Of a stretch of 21,405 bases of DNA, positions 7,194-15,193 are shown piece by piece. The stretch comes from Gaiellasilicea sp035525905 (GTDB lineage: Bacteria; Actinomycetota; Thermoleophilia; Gaiellales; Gaiellaceae), in NCBI GenBank assembly GCA_035525905.1, contig DATLDK010000159.1, forward strand, positions 1-21,405. Direction: 5' to 3'. The notes under the pieces were generated by a model, which was not told the origin of the DNA, ran no database searches, and saw only the letters and a list, made by a program, of their open reading frames with translations. A program made the translations under genes and the position numbers. Every line of letters starts with the position of its first letter. The first letter of the stretch is position 1.

Positions 7194-10135
7194 GCCGCTC
7201 GCGTCTCCTGCTCGATCCGCTCCTGCAGGGAATGCGCCATCTCCTGGCTGGAGTTCGCGATCGCGTCGACCGCGAGGCGGGCACCGGCGAGCGTCGTGAT
7301 GCAGGGCACACGCGCGCCGAGCGCCGCCTGCCGAATGCGGGCGCCGTCGCGGCGCGCCCCGGAGCCTTGCGGCGTGTTGACAACGAGATCGCAGCGTTTC
7401 GCGCGAATCGCATCGACGACCGCATCCCCCTTCTCGAGCGTCGTCACGTCGAGACCAGCCGCCGCCAGCGTCCCCGCCGTGCCGCCCGTAGCGAGCAGTC
7501 GGAAACCGAGCGCCACCAGGGCTTCGGCAACGGGGACGACCGCAGCCTTGTCGGCCCTGCGGACCGACAAGAACGCAGTCCCGGACGTGGGTAGCGGCCT
7601 TCCAGCGGCGCGCTCGGCCTTGGCAAAGGCGGTGGGCAGGTCGGCAGCACTGGCCATCACCTCCCCCGTGGAGCGCATCTCCGGACCGAGCACGGGATCC
7701 GAGCCTGGGAAGCGCGAGAACGGCAGGACGGCCGCTTTGACGCTCACGAGCTCCGGGCGGCGCTCCTCGGGCAAGTCCAGCTCGTGCAGGCGCGCGCCGG
7801 CAGCGAGCCGGACGGCGGCGTCGACGAGGTTGACACCGGTCGCCTTGCTGGCGAAGGGAACCGTGCGAGAGGCGCGCGGGTTGACCTCGATCACCGAGAC
7901 CTCGCCCTCCACGAGCGCGAGCTGGACGTTCAGGAGACCGACGACGCCGAGTGCCGGGCCAAGCCGGCGTACGACGCGGCAGACCTCCGCGTACGCGTCC
8001 TCGTCGAGCGAGGGAGCCGGCAGCACGCACGACGAGTCCCCGGAGTGGATCCCCGCCTCCTCGACGTGCTCCATCACCGCGCCGATGTGCACGGAGACGC
8101 CGTCGCAGAGCGCGTCGACATCGATCTCCAGCGCGCCCTCCAGGAAGCGGTCGACGAGCACGGAGCCGGTGACCCCCGCCATGGCCGAGCCGACCTGGTC
8201 GTCGTCGTAGCAGACCCGCATCGCCCGACCACCGAGCACGTATGAGGGCCGGACGAGCACGGGGTAGCCGACGCGGTTGGCGATCTCGACGGCCGCCTGG
8301 GGGCCGTCGGCGATTCCCCACTCCGGGCAGCGGACGCCGAGCTCGTCGAGCAGGCGTCCGAACCGCTCCCGGTCCTCGGCGAGGTCGACCGCCTCGTAGG
8401 GTGTTCCGAGCACCTTGAAGCCGGCGGCCTCGATCGCGCGCGCGAGCTTGAGCGGCGTCTGACCGCCGAACTGGATCACCACGCCCGCCGGTCGCTCCCG
8501 CTCGCACACCGCGAGGACGTGCTCGACGTCGAGCGGCTCGAAGTAGAGGCGATCGGACGTGTCGTAGTCCGTGGAGACGGTCTCGGGGTTGCAGTTGACC
8601 ATGATCGCCTCGTAGCCGAGCGCCCGGAAGCTTTGCGCCGCATGGACGCAGCAGTAGTCGAACTCGATCCCCTGGCCGATCCGGTTCGGACCCGACCCGA
8701 GGATGACGACGCGCGGCTTGTCGCCGGGCGGCAGCGGCTCGTCGGCCTCGCCCCGTGTCGAGTAGTAATAGTTGGAGTCGGCCGCCACCTCGCCGGCGCA
8801 GGAGTCGACGCGGCGGTACGCGCGCTCCCCCTGCGGCGGGCCGTTCTGGCGGAGCTCCTCGAGCTCGCGCCGGAACCACGGGTGCAGGTCGTCCGGCAGC
8901 TCGTCGAGCGTCGCCCACGGCGTTACGGCGCCGGAATCGAGCTCTCTGCTCGCGAACGCTTTCGCGAACGCCTCCTGGAATGTGCGGCCGATCCCCATCG
9001 CCTCGCCCACCGACTTCATCTGCGTGCCCAGAGTCGTGTCCGCGCCGGGGAACTTCTCGAAGGCGAAGCGCGGGAACTTGACGACCACGTAGTCGAGCGT
9101 CGGCTCGAAGCTGGCAGGGGTCGTCTTGGTCAAGTCGTTCGGGATCTCGTCCAGCGTGTACCCGACCGCGAGCTTGGCGGCGACCTTCGCGATCGGGTAG
9201 CCCGTCGCCTTCGAAGCCAAAGCCGAGGAGCGGGAGACGCGCGGGTTCATCTCGATCACGCGGATGTCGCCGCTGACTCGGTCGCGCGCGAACTGGATGT
9301 TGGAGCCGCCGGTCTCCACGCCCACCGCGCGGATGATCGCGATCGCCGCGTCGCGGAGCTCCTGGTAGGCCTCGTCGGAGAGTGTCATCTGCGGCGCCAC
9401 CGTGACCGAGTCACCGGTGTGCACGCCCATCGGGTCGAGGTTCTCGATCGAGCAGACGATGACGACGTTGTCGCGACGGTCGCGGATCACCTCGAGCTCG
9501 AACTCGTCCCACCCGCGGACGGACTCCTCGACCAGCACCTGGCCGATCGGGCTCTCGCGCAGGCCGAGCTCGACCTGTGCCCGCAACTCGGCGGCGGTAG
9601 AGACGAAGCCGCCGCCGTGGCCGCCGAGCGTGAAGGCGGGCCGCACCACGGCCGGCACAGCTACACCGGCGAGATCGTCGACCGAAGTGACGATCCGCGA
9701 CCTCGGCACGGCGAGGCCGACGCTCTGGACGGCGTCGCGGAAGAGCTCGCGGTCCTCCGCGCGGCGGATCACGTCGACCGGAGCACCGAGCAGCTCCACG
9801 CCGAGCGCGTCGAGCACGCCCTCCTCGGACAGCTCGATCGCGAGATTGAGCGCGGTCTGACCTCCGAGGGTCGGCAGCAGCGCATCGGGCCGCTCGCGGC
9901 CGAGGACGTCGGCGACGCCCTCCAAGTCGAGCGGCTCCAGGTAGGTCGCGTCCGCGAAGCCGGGGTCGGTCATGATCGTCGCCGGGTTGGAGTTGACGAC
10001 GATGGTGCGGAAGCCGTCTTCGCGGAGCACCTTCAGCGCCTGGCAGCCGGCGTAGTCGAACTCGCACGCCTGCCCGATCACGATCGGCCCGGAGCCGATC
10101 AGACAGATGGACTTGAGGTCGGTTCTACGCGGCAT
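7190..10135 (-). CDS. carB: Carbamoyl phosphate synthetase large subunit, with a shortened central domain
   Basis: A 981-residue large subunit that makes carbamoyl phosphate from bicarbonate, two ATP and ammonia channelled from CarA. The first ATP-grasp half (about 1-398) has GSGPIVIGQACEFDYAG near the start, FTLGGHGGG, and EMNPRVSRSSALASKATGYP. The second half begins near residue 475 with GSGPNRIGQGIEFDYCC and carries EVNPRASRTVPFASKATG. The C-terminal MGS-like regulatory domain (about 848-981) has LLATGGTAGTL. Between the halves only about 77 residues remain, ending in VDSCAGEVAADSNYYYS, where the E. coli enzyme has about 150 (oligomerisation domain). This explains most of the short length. 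The ATG overlaps carA by 11 nt. Confidence 0.96.
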   Translation of the reverse strand: MPRRTDLKSICLIGSGPIVIGQACEFDYAGCQALKVLREDGFRTIVVNSNPATIMTDPGFADATYLEPLDLEGVADVLGRERPDALLPTLGGQTALNLAIELSEEGVLDALGVELLGAPVDVIRRAEDRELFRDAVQSVGLAVPRSRIVTSVDDLAGVAVPAVVRPAFTLGGHGGGFVSTAAELRAQVELGLRESPIGQVLVEESVRGWDEFELEVIRDRRDNVVIVCSIENLDPMGVHTGDSVTVAPQMTLSDEAYQELRDAAIAIIRAVGVETGGSNIQFARDRVSGDIRVIEMNPRVSRSSALASKATGYPIAKVAAKLAVGYTLDEIPNDLTKTTPASFEPTLDYVVVKFPRFAFEKFPGADTTLGTQMKSVGEAMGIGRTFQEAFAKAFASRELDSGAVTPWATLDELPDDLHPWFRRELEELRQNGPPQGERAYRRVDSCAGEVAADSNYYYSTRGEADEPLPPGDKPRVVILGSGPNRIGQGIEFDYCCVHAAQSFRALGYEAIMVNCNPETVSTDYDTSDRLYFEPLDVEHVLAVCERERPAGVVIQFGGQTPLKLARAIEAAGFKVLGTPYEAVDLAEDRERFGRLLDELGVRCPEWGIADGPQAAVEIANRVGYPVLVRPSYVLGGRAMRVCYDDDQVGSAMAGVTGSVLVDRFLEGALEIDVDALCDGVSVHIGAVMEHVEEAGIHSGDSSCVLPAPSLDEDAYAEVCRVVRRLGPALGVVGLLNVQLALVEGEVSVIEVNPRASRTVPFASKATGVNLVDAAVRLAAGARLHELDLPEERRPELVSVKAAVLPFSRFPGSDPVLGPEMRSTGEVMASAADLPTAFAKAERAAGRPLPTSGTAFLSVRRADKAAVVPVAEALVALGFRLLATGGTAGTLAAAGLDVTTLEKGDAVVDAIRAKRCDLVVNTPQGSGARRDGARIRQAALGARVPCITTLAGARLAVDAIANSSQEMAHSLQERIEQETRAA

Positions 10136-11162
10136 GCGCCACCTCCGTCACCCAGCGCTCGAGCATCGGCCAGGCGTCGTGCGGCCCCGGCCCGGCCTCG
10201 GGATGAAATTGCACGGAGCGGGCGCGCAGGTCGGGGAAGTCGAACCCCTCGACCGTGCCGTCGTAGAGCGAGACGTGCGTCGCCTCCGCGTCGTCGCACG
10301 GGGCCACCGCGAAGCCGTGGTTCTGGCTCGTCACGAGGACGCGGCCGGTGCGCCGCTCGAGCACAGGGTGATTGGCGCCGCGGTGGCCGAACGGGAGCTT
10401 GAACGTCTCGTGGCCGGTCGCGAGCCCGAGCAGCTGGTGACCCAGGCAGATGCCGAGCACCGGCACCCGGCCGAGCAGGCTTTCGATCTCGCGCACCTCG
10501 TCGCAGAGCGGCTGCGGATCGCCCGGGCCGTTGGACAGGAGGACCGCGTCGTAGCCCGCCAGCTCGTCCGCGTCCGTGCTGTGCGGGAAGACGGTCACGT
10601 GCGCGCCCGCGCCCGCCAGGCGGCGCAGGATCGAGCGCTTGCAGCCGTAATCGACAACGGCGATCCGAATCGTCCCCGCGTCGGAGTAGACGTATGGCGC
10701 CGGCGTCGAGACGAGCTCGACGAGGGCAGCGCCGGTCATCGGCGGCAGCTCGCGCACCGCTGCGAGGGCCCGCTCTTCGTCCATGACGCCCGCAACGGCG
10801 GCCGAGCGCATCGCGCCGCCGTCCCGCAGGCGCAGGACGAGCGAGCGCGTGTCGATCCCGGTCAGCGCCACGACGCCGCGCTCTCGGAGCCACTCCGTCC
10901 ACTCGGGGCCTCGCGCCTCGCGCATCAGGACCGCCTTGGCGTGCGCGCCGGGAGACTCGGCACGCCCTGCGGCGACACCGTAGTTGCCGACCATCGGCGC
11001 CGTGAAGCAGACGAGCTGCTCCGCGAAGCTCGGGTCGGTGACCGTCTCCTGGTAACCCGTCATCGCGGTGGTGAACACGGCCTCGCCGAAGGCGACGCCC
11101 TCCGCCCCGACGGATTCGCCGCGGAAGATCGTGCCGTCCTCGAGCGCCAGGAAAGCGCTCAT
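10125..11162 (-). CDS. carA: Carbamoyl phosphate synthetase small (glutaminase) subunit
   Basis: A 345-residue class I glutamine amidotransferase subunit that releases ammonia from glutamine for CarB. The N-terminal CarA domain has LALEDGTIFRGES and TTAMTGYQETVTDPSF (31-46). The glutaminase domain has LSNGPGDP (209-216), the nucleophile Cys239 in GICLGHQ, and His320/Glu322 in FHPEAGPGP. The frame extends 38 codons further upstream, but those residues are shadows of pyrC. The ATG at 11162 overlaps the pyrC stop as ATGA and begins directly at the conserved N-terminus. Confidence 0.96.
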   Translation of the reverse strand: MSAFLALEDGTIFRGESVGAEGVAFGEAVFTTAMTGYQETVTDPSFAEQLVCFTAPMVGNYGVAAGRAESPGAHAKAVLMREARGPEWTEWLRERGVVALTGIDTRSLVLRLRDGGAMRSAAVAGVMDEERALAAVRELPPMTGAALVELVSTPAPYVYSDAGTIRIAVVDYGCKRSILRRLAGAGAHVTVFPHSTDADELAGYDAVLLSNGPGDPQPLCDEVREIESLLGRVPVLGICLGHQLLGLATGHETFKLPFGHRGANHPVLERRTGRVLVTSQNHGFAVAPCDDAEATHVSLYDGTVEGFDFPDLRARSVQFHPEAGPGPHDAWPMLERWVTEVAHAA

Positions 11163-12415
11163 CCGTGCACCACGCGGCCGTCGGCGACCGTCTTCAGCAC
11201 GCTGCCGTACAGCGTGCTCCCGAGCAGCCAGGAGTTGGCCGAGCGTGAGCGGAAGCCCGCTTCCTCGACCGTCCACTCCTGCTCGAGGTCGAGCAAGACG
11301 AGATTGGCGCGGGCGCCTACCTCGATTCGCGGCTCGGCGAGACCGAGCGCACGCGCGGGGCCGGCTGACATCCGCTCGAGCAGCGTCTCCAGCGTCAATA
11401 AGCCCGGTTCGACCAGGTAGGTGTAGAGCGCCGCGAAGGCCGTCTCGAGCCCCGTCACCCCGAACGGCGCCGCCTCGAATGGCGCCTCCTTCTCCTCGCG
11501 GGAGTGCGGCGCATGGTCGGTCGCCACCGCGCCGATGGCGCCACTCCGCAGCCCGGCCACGAGCGCCCTGCGGTCGTTCTCGGAGCGCAGCGGCGGGTTC
11601 ATCTTCACGTTCGGATCGAGACTGCGGACGGCCTCGTCCGTCAGCACGAGGTGGTGGGGCGTCACCTCAGCCGTGGCCTCCACTCCTCGCGCCTGCGCCG
11701 CTTCGAGCGCCTCCACGGACTCACGCGCCGAGAGGTGCATCAGGTGCAGCGGCCGCTCCTCGTAGCCCGCCAGCGAGAGGTCGCGCTCCACCATCGCGCT
11801 CTCCGCCACCGAGGGATAGCCCGCAAAGCCGAGCTCCGCCGAGACGGGACCCTCGTGCACCTGGCCGTCGCGCGACAGGGTCGCCTCCTCGCAGTGCAGC
11901 GCCAGCTTGCGACCCGTGACGGCGCCGTATTGCAGCGCGCGTCGCATCAGGCCGGCAGAGGCAACTGGGCGGCCGTCGTCGGTGAACGCGGCCGCGCCGC
12001 CCTCGGCGAGCTCGGCCATCTCCGTCAGGTCCTCCCCGTGCAGGCCCTTCGAGATCGCCGCCATGAATCCGGTCGGAACGAGCGCCTCGCGGCGAGCGGT
12101 CTCGACGAGGGAGCCGAGGACTGCGGCGGAGTCGACGACGGGTTCGGTGTTCGGCATCGCGAGGACCGCGCAGTAGCCGCCCGCCGCCGCAGCGGCCGTC
12201 CCGCTCGCGATCGTCTCCTCGTCCTCCCGCCCCGGCGACCGGAGGTGGACGTGCGGATCGACGAAGGCCGGCGCGAGCACGCGTCCCGTCGCCGCGGCCG
12301 GCTCGATCCGTGCGATCACACCGTCCTGAACGGTGACCGCGACGCATTCGCCGCCGCGAAGGCGCCCCTCCAGCACGAGGCTGTCCGACCGGCCGTTCTT
12401 GCAGAAGAGGGTCAC
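11159..12415 (-). CDS. pyrC: Dihydroorotase (class I)
   Basis: A 418-residue amidohydrolase that cyclises carbamoyl aspartate to dihydroorotate. Metal and active-site motifs are FVDPHVHLRSPG (His55, His57), MPNTEPVVD at 88-95, FTDDGRPV (Asp146/147), ALHCEE (His174), HLMHLSA (His227) and ATDHAPHS (Asp300). The length and FTDDG motif fit the long class I enzymes that work beside aspartate transcarbamoylase. The frame is open upstream into pyrB. The GTG at 12415 overlaps the pyrB stop (GTGA) and starts at the normal N-terminus. Confidence 0.95.
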   Translation of the reverse strand: MTLFCKNGRSDSLVLEGRLRGGECVAVTVQDGVIARIEPAAATGRVLAPAFVDPHVHLRSPGREDEETIASGTAAAAAGGYCAVLAMPNTEPVVDSAAVLGSLVETARREALVPTGFMAAISKGLHGEDLTEMAELAEGGAAAFTDDGRPVASAGLMRRALQYGAVTGRKLALHCEEATLSRDGQVHEGPVSAELGFAGYPSVAESAMVERDLSLAGYEERPLHLMHLSARESVEALEAAQARGVEATAEVTPHHLVLTDEAVRSLDPNVKMNPPLRSENDRRALVAGLRSGAIGAVATDHAPHSREEKEAPFEAAPFGVTGLETAFAALYTYLVEPGLLTLETLLERMSAGPARALGLAEPRIEVGARANLVLLDLEQEWTVEEAGFRSRSANSWLLGSTLYGSVLKTVADGRVVHG

Positions 12416-13317
12416 GCGACCACCTCGAGCGCCCGGCGGGCGACCAGCAGCTCCTGCAGAACCGCCATCCGGACCGACAGCCCTGAGCTCACCTGCGCAA
12501 GGATGAGCGAGTCCGGCCCGTCGGCCACGCGGCCGTCGATCTCCACGCCGCGGTTGATGGGGCCGGGGTGCATGACCTTCTGCCCGGGCCGGATCCGATC
12601 CGGCGTGATCCCCCACCGCGCTGCGTACTCGCGCAGGCTGGGGACGTACGACGATTCCATCCGCTCCCGCTGCATACGCAGGACGTAGACGACGTCGGCG
12701 GCCTGGATCGCGCCGATGTCGGTCGAGGTCTCGCAGCCGAGGTCCTCGATCCCGCGCGGCAGGAGGGTTGGCGGCCCGACGAGGGTCGTATGCGCTCCGA
12801 CCAGCCCCAGCGCCTGGATGAGGGAGCGTGCCACGCGGCTGTGCAGGACGTCGCCCACGATCGCCACGTGCAGCCCGTTCAACGACCCGAAGGCTTCCCG
12901 CATGGTGAAGAGATCGAGCAGTGCCTGGGTGGGGTGCTGGTGCTTGCCGTCGCCGGCGTTGACCACCGCGGCACCCGAGTAGCGGGCGACCAGATCAGGC
13001 GCGCCGATCTGCGGGTGGCGGACGACGATCGCATGGGGTTCGTAAGCGGCGAGCGTCAGCACCGTGTCCTTGAGCGACTCGCCCTTGTCCACGGATGACC
13101 CAGCGGCTTTCAGCGACATCACGTCCGCCGACAGTCTCTTCGCGGCGAGCTCGAAGCTCGACGACGTGCGCGTCGAGGACTCGAAGAAGAGGCTGAGCAC
13201 GAGCTTGCCCTTGAGCGTCGGCAGCTTGTCGTCCACGTCCGCGAGCGCGGCGGCCGTGTCCAGGACCCGCTCGACGTCGTCGCGGCTGAGGTCGGCGATC
13301 GAGATCAGGTGCCTCAT
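12412..13317 (-). CDS. pyrB: Aspartate carbamoyltransferase catalytic subunit
   Basis: A 301-residue catalytic subunit joining carbamoyl phosphate and aspartate. It has the carbamoyl phosphate loop FFESSTRTSSSFE (44-56), the GSSVDKGES loop (73-81), HPTQALLD (128-135) and MHPGPINRG towards the C-terminus. No regulatory pyrI gene is adjacent, and control is likely through PyrR. The ATG overlaps the pyrR stop as ATGA. Confidence 0.97.
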   Translation of the reverse strand: MRHLISIADLSRDDVERVLDTAAALADVDDKLPTLKGKLVLSLFFESSTRTSSSFELAAKRLSADVMSLKAAGSSVDKGESLKDTVLTLAAYEPHAIVVRHPQIGAPDLVARYSGAAVVNAGDGKHQHPTQALLDLFTMREAFGSLNGLHVAIVGDVLHSRVARSLIQALGLVGAHTTLVGPPTLLPRGIEDLGCETSTDIGAIQAADVVYVLRMQRERMESSYVPSLREYAARWGITPDRIRPGQKVMHPGPINRGVEIDGRVADGPDSLILAQVSSGLSVRMAVLQELLVARRALEVVA

Positions 13318-13886
13318 GTCCCCTCCTCCGGTGCGCCGACGAGCAGGATCCGGTCCGAGCCGTCGATCTCCTGGAGCTCGACCTGGATGCGCTCGCTGCG
13401 GGCAGTCGGCAGGTTCTTGCCGACGTAGTCGGGGCGAATCGGGAGCTCACGGTGGCCTCGGTCGACGAGCACGGCGAGCTGCACGCGCGCCGGGCGGCCG
13501 CGGTCGAAGACGGTCTCGATCGCGGCGCGGATCGTGCGACCCGTGTAGAGGACGTCGTCGACGAGGACGCAGGTCATGCCCGCGAGGTCGAAGTCCAGGG
13601 TGGTGGCGTGGACGACCGGCTGCACCTCGCCGGGGACGGTGTCGTCGCGATGAAAGGTGATGTCGACGGCTCCGAGCTCAACCTCTTCCCCGGTGCGCTC
13701 CTCGATCAGGGTCGCGAGCCGCTCCGCGATCGGGACGCCGCGGGTGTGGATGCCGATCAGGGCGAGCTTGGACAGGACGTCGTTGCGCTCGATGATCTCG
13801 TGCGCGATGCGCGACAGGGTGCGCGCGAGCGCTTCCGCGTCCAGCAGGGTCTTGACCGCAGTGCGGTCGGGCACGTGCGTGCTCAT
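13314..13886 (-). CDS. pyrR: PyrR: pyr mRNA-binding regulator / uracil phosphoribosyltransferase
   Basis: A 190-residue PyrR, an RNA-binding regulator of pyrimidine genes with uracil phosphoribosyltransferase activity. LDAEALARTLSRIAHEIIERN (from residue 15) is typical of the family, and the PRPP-binding motif CVLVDDVLYTGRTI lies at 106-119. GIHTRGVPIAERL (45-57) and LVDRGHRELPIRPDYVGKN (140-158) are also standard. It is the first pyr gene, so it probably controls its own operon. The ATG has only GAGG directly abutting it. Its better translational context is an ATGA overlap with a six-codon upstream ORF. A PyrR-box hairpin lies 18-48 nt upstream. Confidence 0.95.
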   Translation of the reverse strand: MSTHVPDRTAVKTLLDAEALARTLSRIAHEIIERNDVLSKLALIGIHTRGVPIAERLATLIEERTGEEVELGAVDITFHRDDTVPGEVQPVVHATTLDFDLAGMTCVLVDDVLYTGRTIRAAIETVFDRGRPARVQLAVLVDRGHRELPIRPDYVGKNLPTARSERIQVELQEIDGSDRILLVGAPEEGT

Positions 13887-13903
13887 CCTCGGTTCACTCC
13901 CAT
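13883..13903 (-). CDS. Candidate six-codon leader ORF upstream of pyrR
   Basis: ATG at 13903 opens a frame reading MGVNRG and ends in a TGA that overlaps the pyrR ATG as ATGA. AAAGG abuts the ATG with essentially no spacer, which is poor for initiation. If translated, ribosomes finishing it would re-initiate at pyrR, whose own start lacks a well-spaced Shine-Dalgarno. The AAAGG is in the 3' arm of the PyrR-box hairpin. The start-stop geometry could still be chance. Confidence 0.35.
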   Translation of the reverse strand: MGVNRG

Positions 13904-13934
13904 CCTTTCCGGACTCTCTGGACCGGGTTAAAGG
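13904..13934 (-). promoter_or_regulatory. PyrR-binding RNA hairpin in the pyr leader
   Basis: The minus-strand RNA folds as a lower stem CCUUU/AAAGG (5 bp), a three-base 5' bulge AAC, an upper stem CCGG/CCGG (4 bp) and a ten-base loop UCCAGAGAGU. This matches the architecture of PyrR binding loops (two stems, 5' asymmetric bulge, UCCNGNGAG core); GGUCCAGAGAGUCC fits 11 of 14 positions of the consensus I recall (ARUCCNGNGAGGYU). The AAAGG of the 3' arm is also the ribosome-binding sequence, and no terminator hairpin with a U-run follows. PyrR plus UMP would therefore be expected to block translation, as reported for mycobacteria, rather than cause attenuation. Confidence 0.75.
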
Positions 13935-13943
13935 GTCGAGCGC

Positions 13944-13972
13944 ATCCTAGCGCGCCCGGCGGACGCGGTCGC
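13944..13972 (-). promoter_or_regulatory. Candidate pyr operon promoter
   Basis: TAGGAT (-10, 13949-13944) has a weak -35 GCGACC (13972-13967) at a 17-nt spacing. The predicted start near 13937 falls 2-3 nt before the first base of the PyrR hairpin, which is why this -10 is preferred. The -35 match is only three of six, so the call rests on the -10 and the hairpin position. Confidence 0.5.
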
Positions 13973-13975
13973 GCT

Positions 13976-13993
13976 GGCCGCTAGTCAGCGGTC
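13976..13993 (-). terminator. Candidate stem-loop at the end of the DUF2007 gene
   Basis: A 7-bp stem (CCGCT/AGCGG core plus G-U and G-C outer pairs) with a four-base loop overlaps the stop codon of the DUF2007 gene and lies just upstream of the pyr promoter. It lacks a U-run, so intrinsic termination would be weak. It may act as a transcript end or stability element. Confidence 0.35.
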
Positions 13994-14197
13994 GGTGATG
14001 AGCTCGTCCGGGTCGGACATGGCCTCGATCGCATCCTGCGCAGCCTCGAGCGACGCCTCCGGGACGACGACCGTCAGCGGGTCGTCCTCACCCGCGGCCT
14101 GGAGCCGGGAGTCGATGCCGGCGGAGCTCAGCAGCGCCTGGATCTCTTCGCCCTCGGCGACGTCTCCCGCGACGGCTACCTGCACCATTCGGGTCAT
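13985..14197 (-). CDS. DUF2007 small protein
   Basis: A 70-residue protein with the compact pattern of DUF2007 (putative signal-transducing domain): VQVAVAGDVAEGEEIQALL, then AGIDSR, then LTVVVPEASLEAAQDAIEAM. It is soluble and acidic with no signal peptide. The biochemical role of the family is not established. The ATG overlaps the RNase Z stop as ATGA, so it is likely co-translated with it, and it is the last gene before the pyr promoter. Confidence 0.75.
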   Translation of the reverse strand: MTRMVQVAVAGDVAEGEEIQALLSSAGIDSRLQAAGEDDPLTVVVPEASLEAAQDAIEAMSDPDELITDR

Positions 14198-15171
14198 GCG
14201 CCCGAGGGTACTTCAGTCCGAGGCAGGCGTGCGCCGCTCTTCACGAGCTCCGGCGCACCCCGCTCCTGGAACGGGATTTCGATCAGGTCGAAGTCACGCG
14301 GGACGACCGTCTCCGGGAAGACGGTGCGGGCCTCGCGCTCGACGTCGCCGCCGCCGTAGCGGCTGGAGAGATGCGTCAGCGCCAGCATCCGCACGCCCGC
14401 CTCGCGGGCAACACCGGCCGCCTCGAGCGCAGTCGAGTGCTCCGTCTCCCGAGCACGTTCGGACTCCTCCGCGCAGAAGGTCGCCTCGTGGACGAGCAGG
14501 TCTGCGCCGCGTGCCGCAGCGACGACATCGTCGGAGGGCGCCGTGTCACCGGAGAGGACGAGCTTGCGCCCGGGACGGGCCGTACCGAGCACTTCCTCCG
14601 GACTGACGACGCGTCCGTCTGCGAGCGTGACCGCGGCACCGCTCTGAAGTGCTCCGCGCTGAGGTCCGAAAGGGACGCCGAGCGCATCTGCGGTCGCGAC
14701 GTCGAAGCGCCCCGGGCGCTCGTCCTCGACGAGCGCGTAGCCCAGCGCCTCTCGGCCGTGGCGGGCGGAGAAGGTGCGGAGCTCGTAGCCGTCGCGCGGC
14801 AGCCCCGCACCCGGCGCCAGCTCGACGACGCCCACCTCGTAGGTGAGGCGCCCGAAGATCCGCCGCAGCGAGTGCAGCAGCTCGTCCAGCCCGCGCGGCC
14901 CGTACAGCGTCAGCGGCAGCTCCCGGCCACGCAGAGCGAACGTCTTCAGCATCCCGGGAAGGCCGAGAAAGTGATCCGCGTGGAAGTGGGTGAGGAAGAT
15001 CTCGTGCAGGTCGACCAGGCCGACGTCGGAGCGCAGCAGCTGGCGCTGCGTGCCCTCGCCGCAGTCGAAGAGAAGCCGCTCGCCGCCGCGGCGGACGAGG
15101 GTCGCCGAAGGCGCGCGTCGGGCGGTCGGCATCGACCCCGCGGTGCCGAGAAAGACGACGTCGAGATCCAC
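14194..15171 (-). CDS. rnz: Ribonuclease Z (tRNA 3'-processing endonuclease)
   Basis: A 325-residue metallo-beta-lactamase fold nuclease that trims tRNA precursor 3' ends. Zinc ligands are visible in THFHADH (His62, His64, Asp66, His67), RHGREALGYAL (His138), SGDT (Asp209) and THLSSRY (His267), with the RNase Z-specific HST at 245-247. FLGTAGSMPTARR at the N-terminus and FDCGEGTQRQLL at 35-46 are diagnostic. The GTG start at 15171 is 22 nt after the LysM gene, so read-through from the SOS promoter is possible. A -10-like TAGACT lies exactly 6 nt before the GTG. Confidence 0.95.
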   Translation of the reverse strand: MDLDVVFLGTAGSMPTARRAPSATLVRRGGERLLFDCGEGTQRQLLRSDVGLVDLHEIFLTHFHADHFLGLPGMLKTFALRGRELPLTLYGPRGLDELLHSLRRIFGRLTYEVGVVELAPGAGLPRDGYELRTFSARHGREALGYALVEDERPGRFDVATADALGVPFGPQRGALQSGAAVTLADGRVVSPEEVLGTARPGRKLVLSGDTAPSDDVVAAARGADLLVHEATFCAEESERARETEHSTALEAAGVAREAGVRMLALTHLSSRYGGGDVEREARTVFPETVVPRDFDLIEIPFQERGAPELVKSGARLPRTEVPSGA

Positions 15172-15177
15172 GCCGCC

Positions 15178-15183
15178 AGTCTA
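15178..15183 (-). promoter_or_regulatory. Possible -10 element for a leaderless rnz transcript
   Basis: TAGACT matches four of six bases of the -10 consensus and ends 6 nt before the rnz GTG, so transcription would begin at the start codon. No convincing -35 is present at 16-18 nt. Weak by itself, but it repeats the spacing seen before mihF and the LysM gene. Confidence 0.3.
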
Positions 15184-15193
15184 GGTCGGTGCT

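Noticed and set aside
6531..8918. A single 795-codon minus-strand frame covering part of carB and all of pyrK
   Set aside because: Only the last 220 codons (pyrK) are real. The rest is an off-frame shadow of carB with no domain content, so it is not a fusion protein.
11163..11276. 38-codon N-terminal extension of carA
   Set aside because: It is out-of-frame pyrC sequence. The ATGA junction at 11162 and the conserved CarA N-terminus mark the true start.
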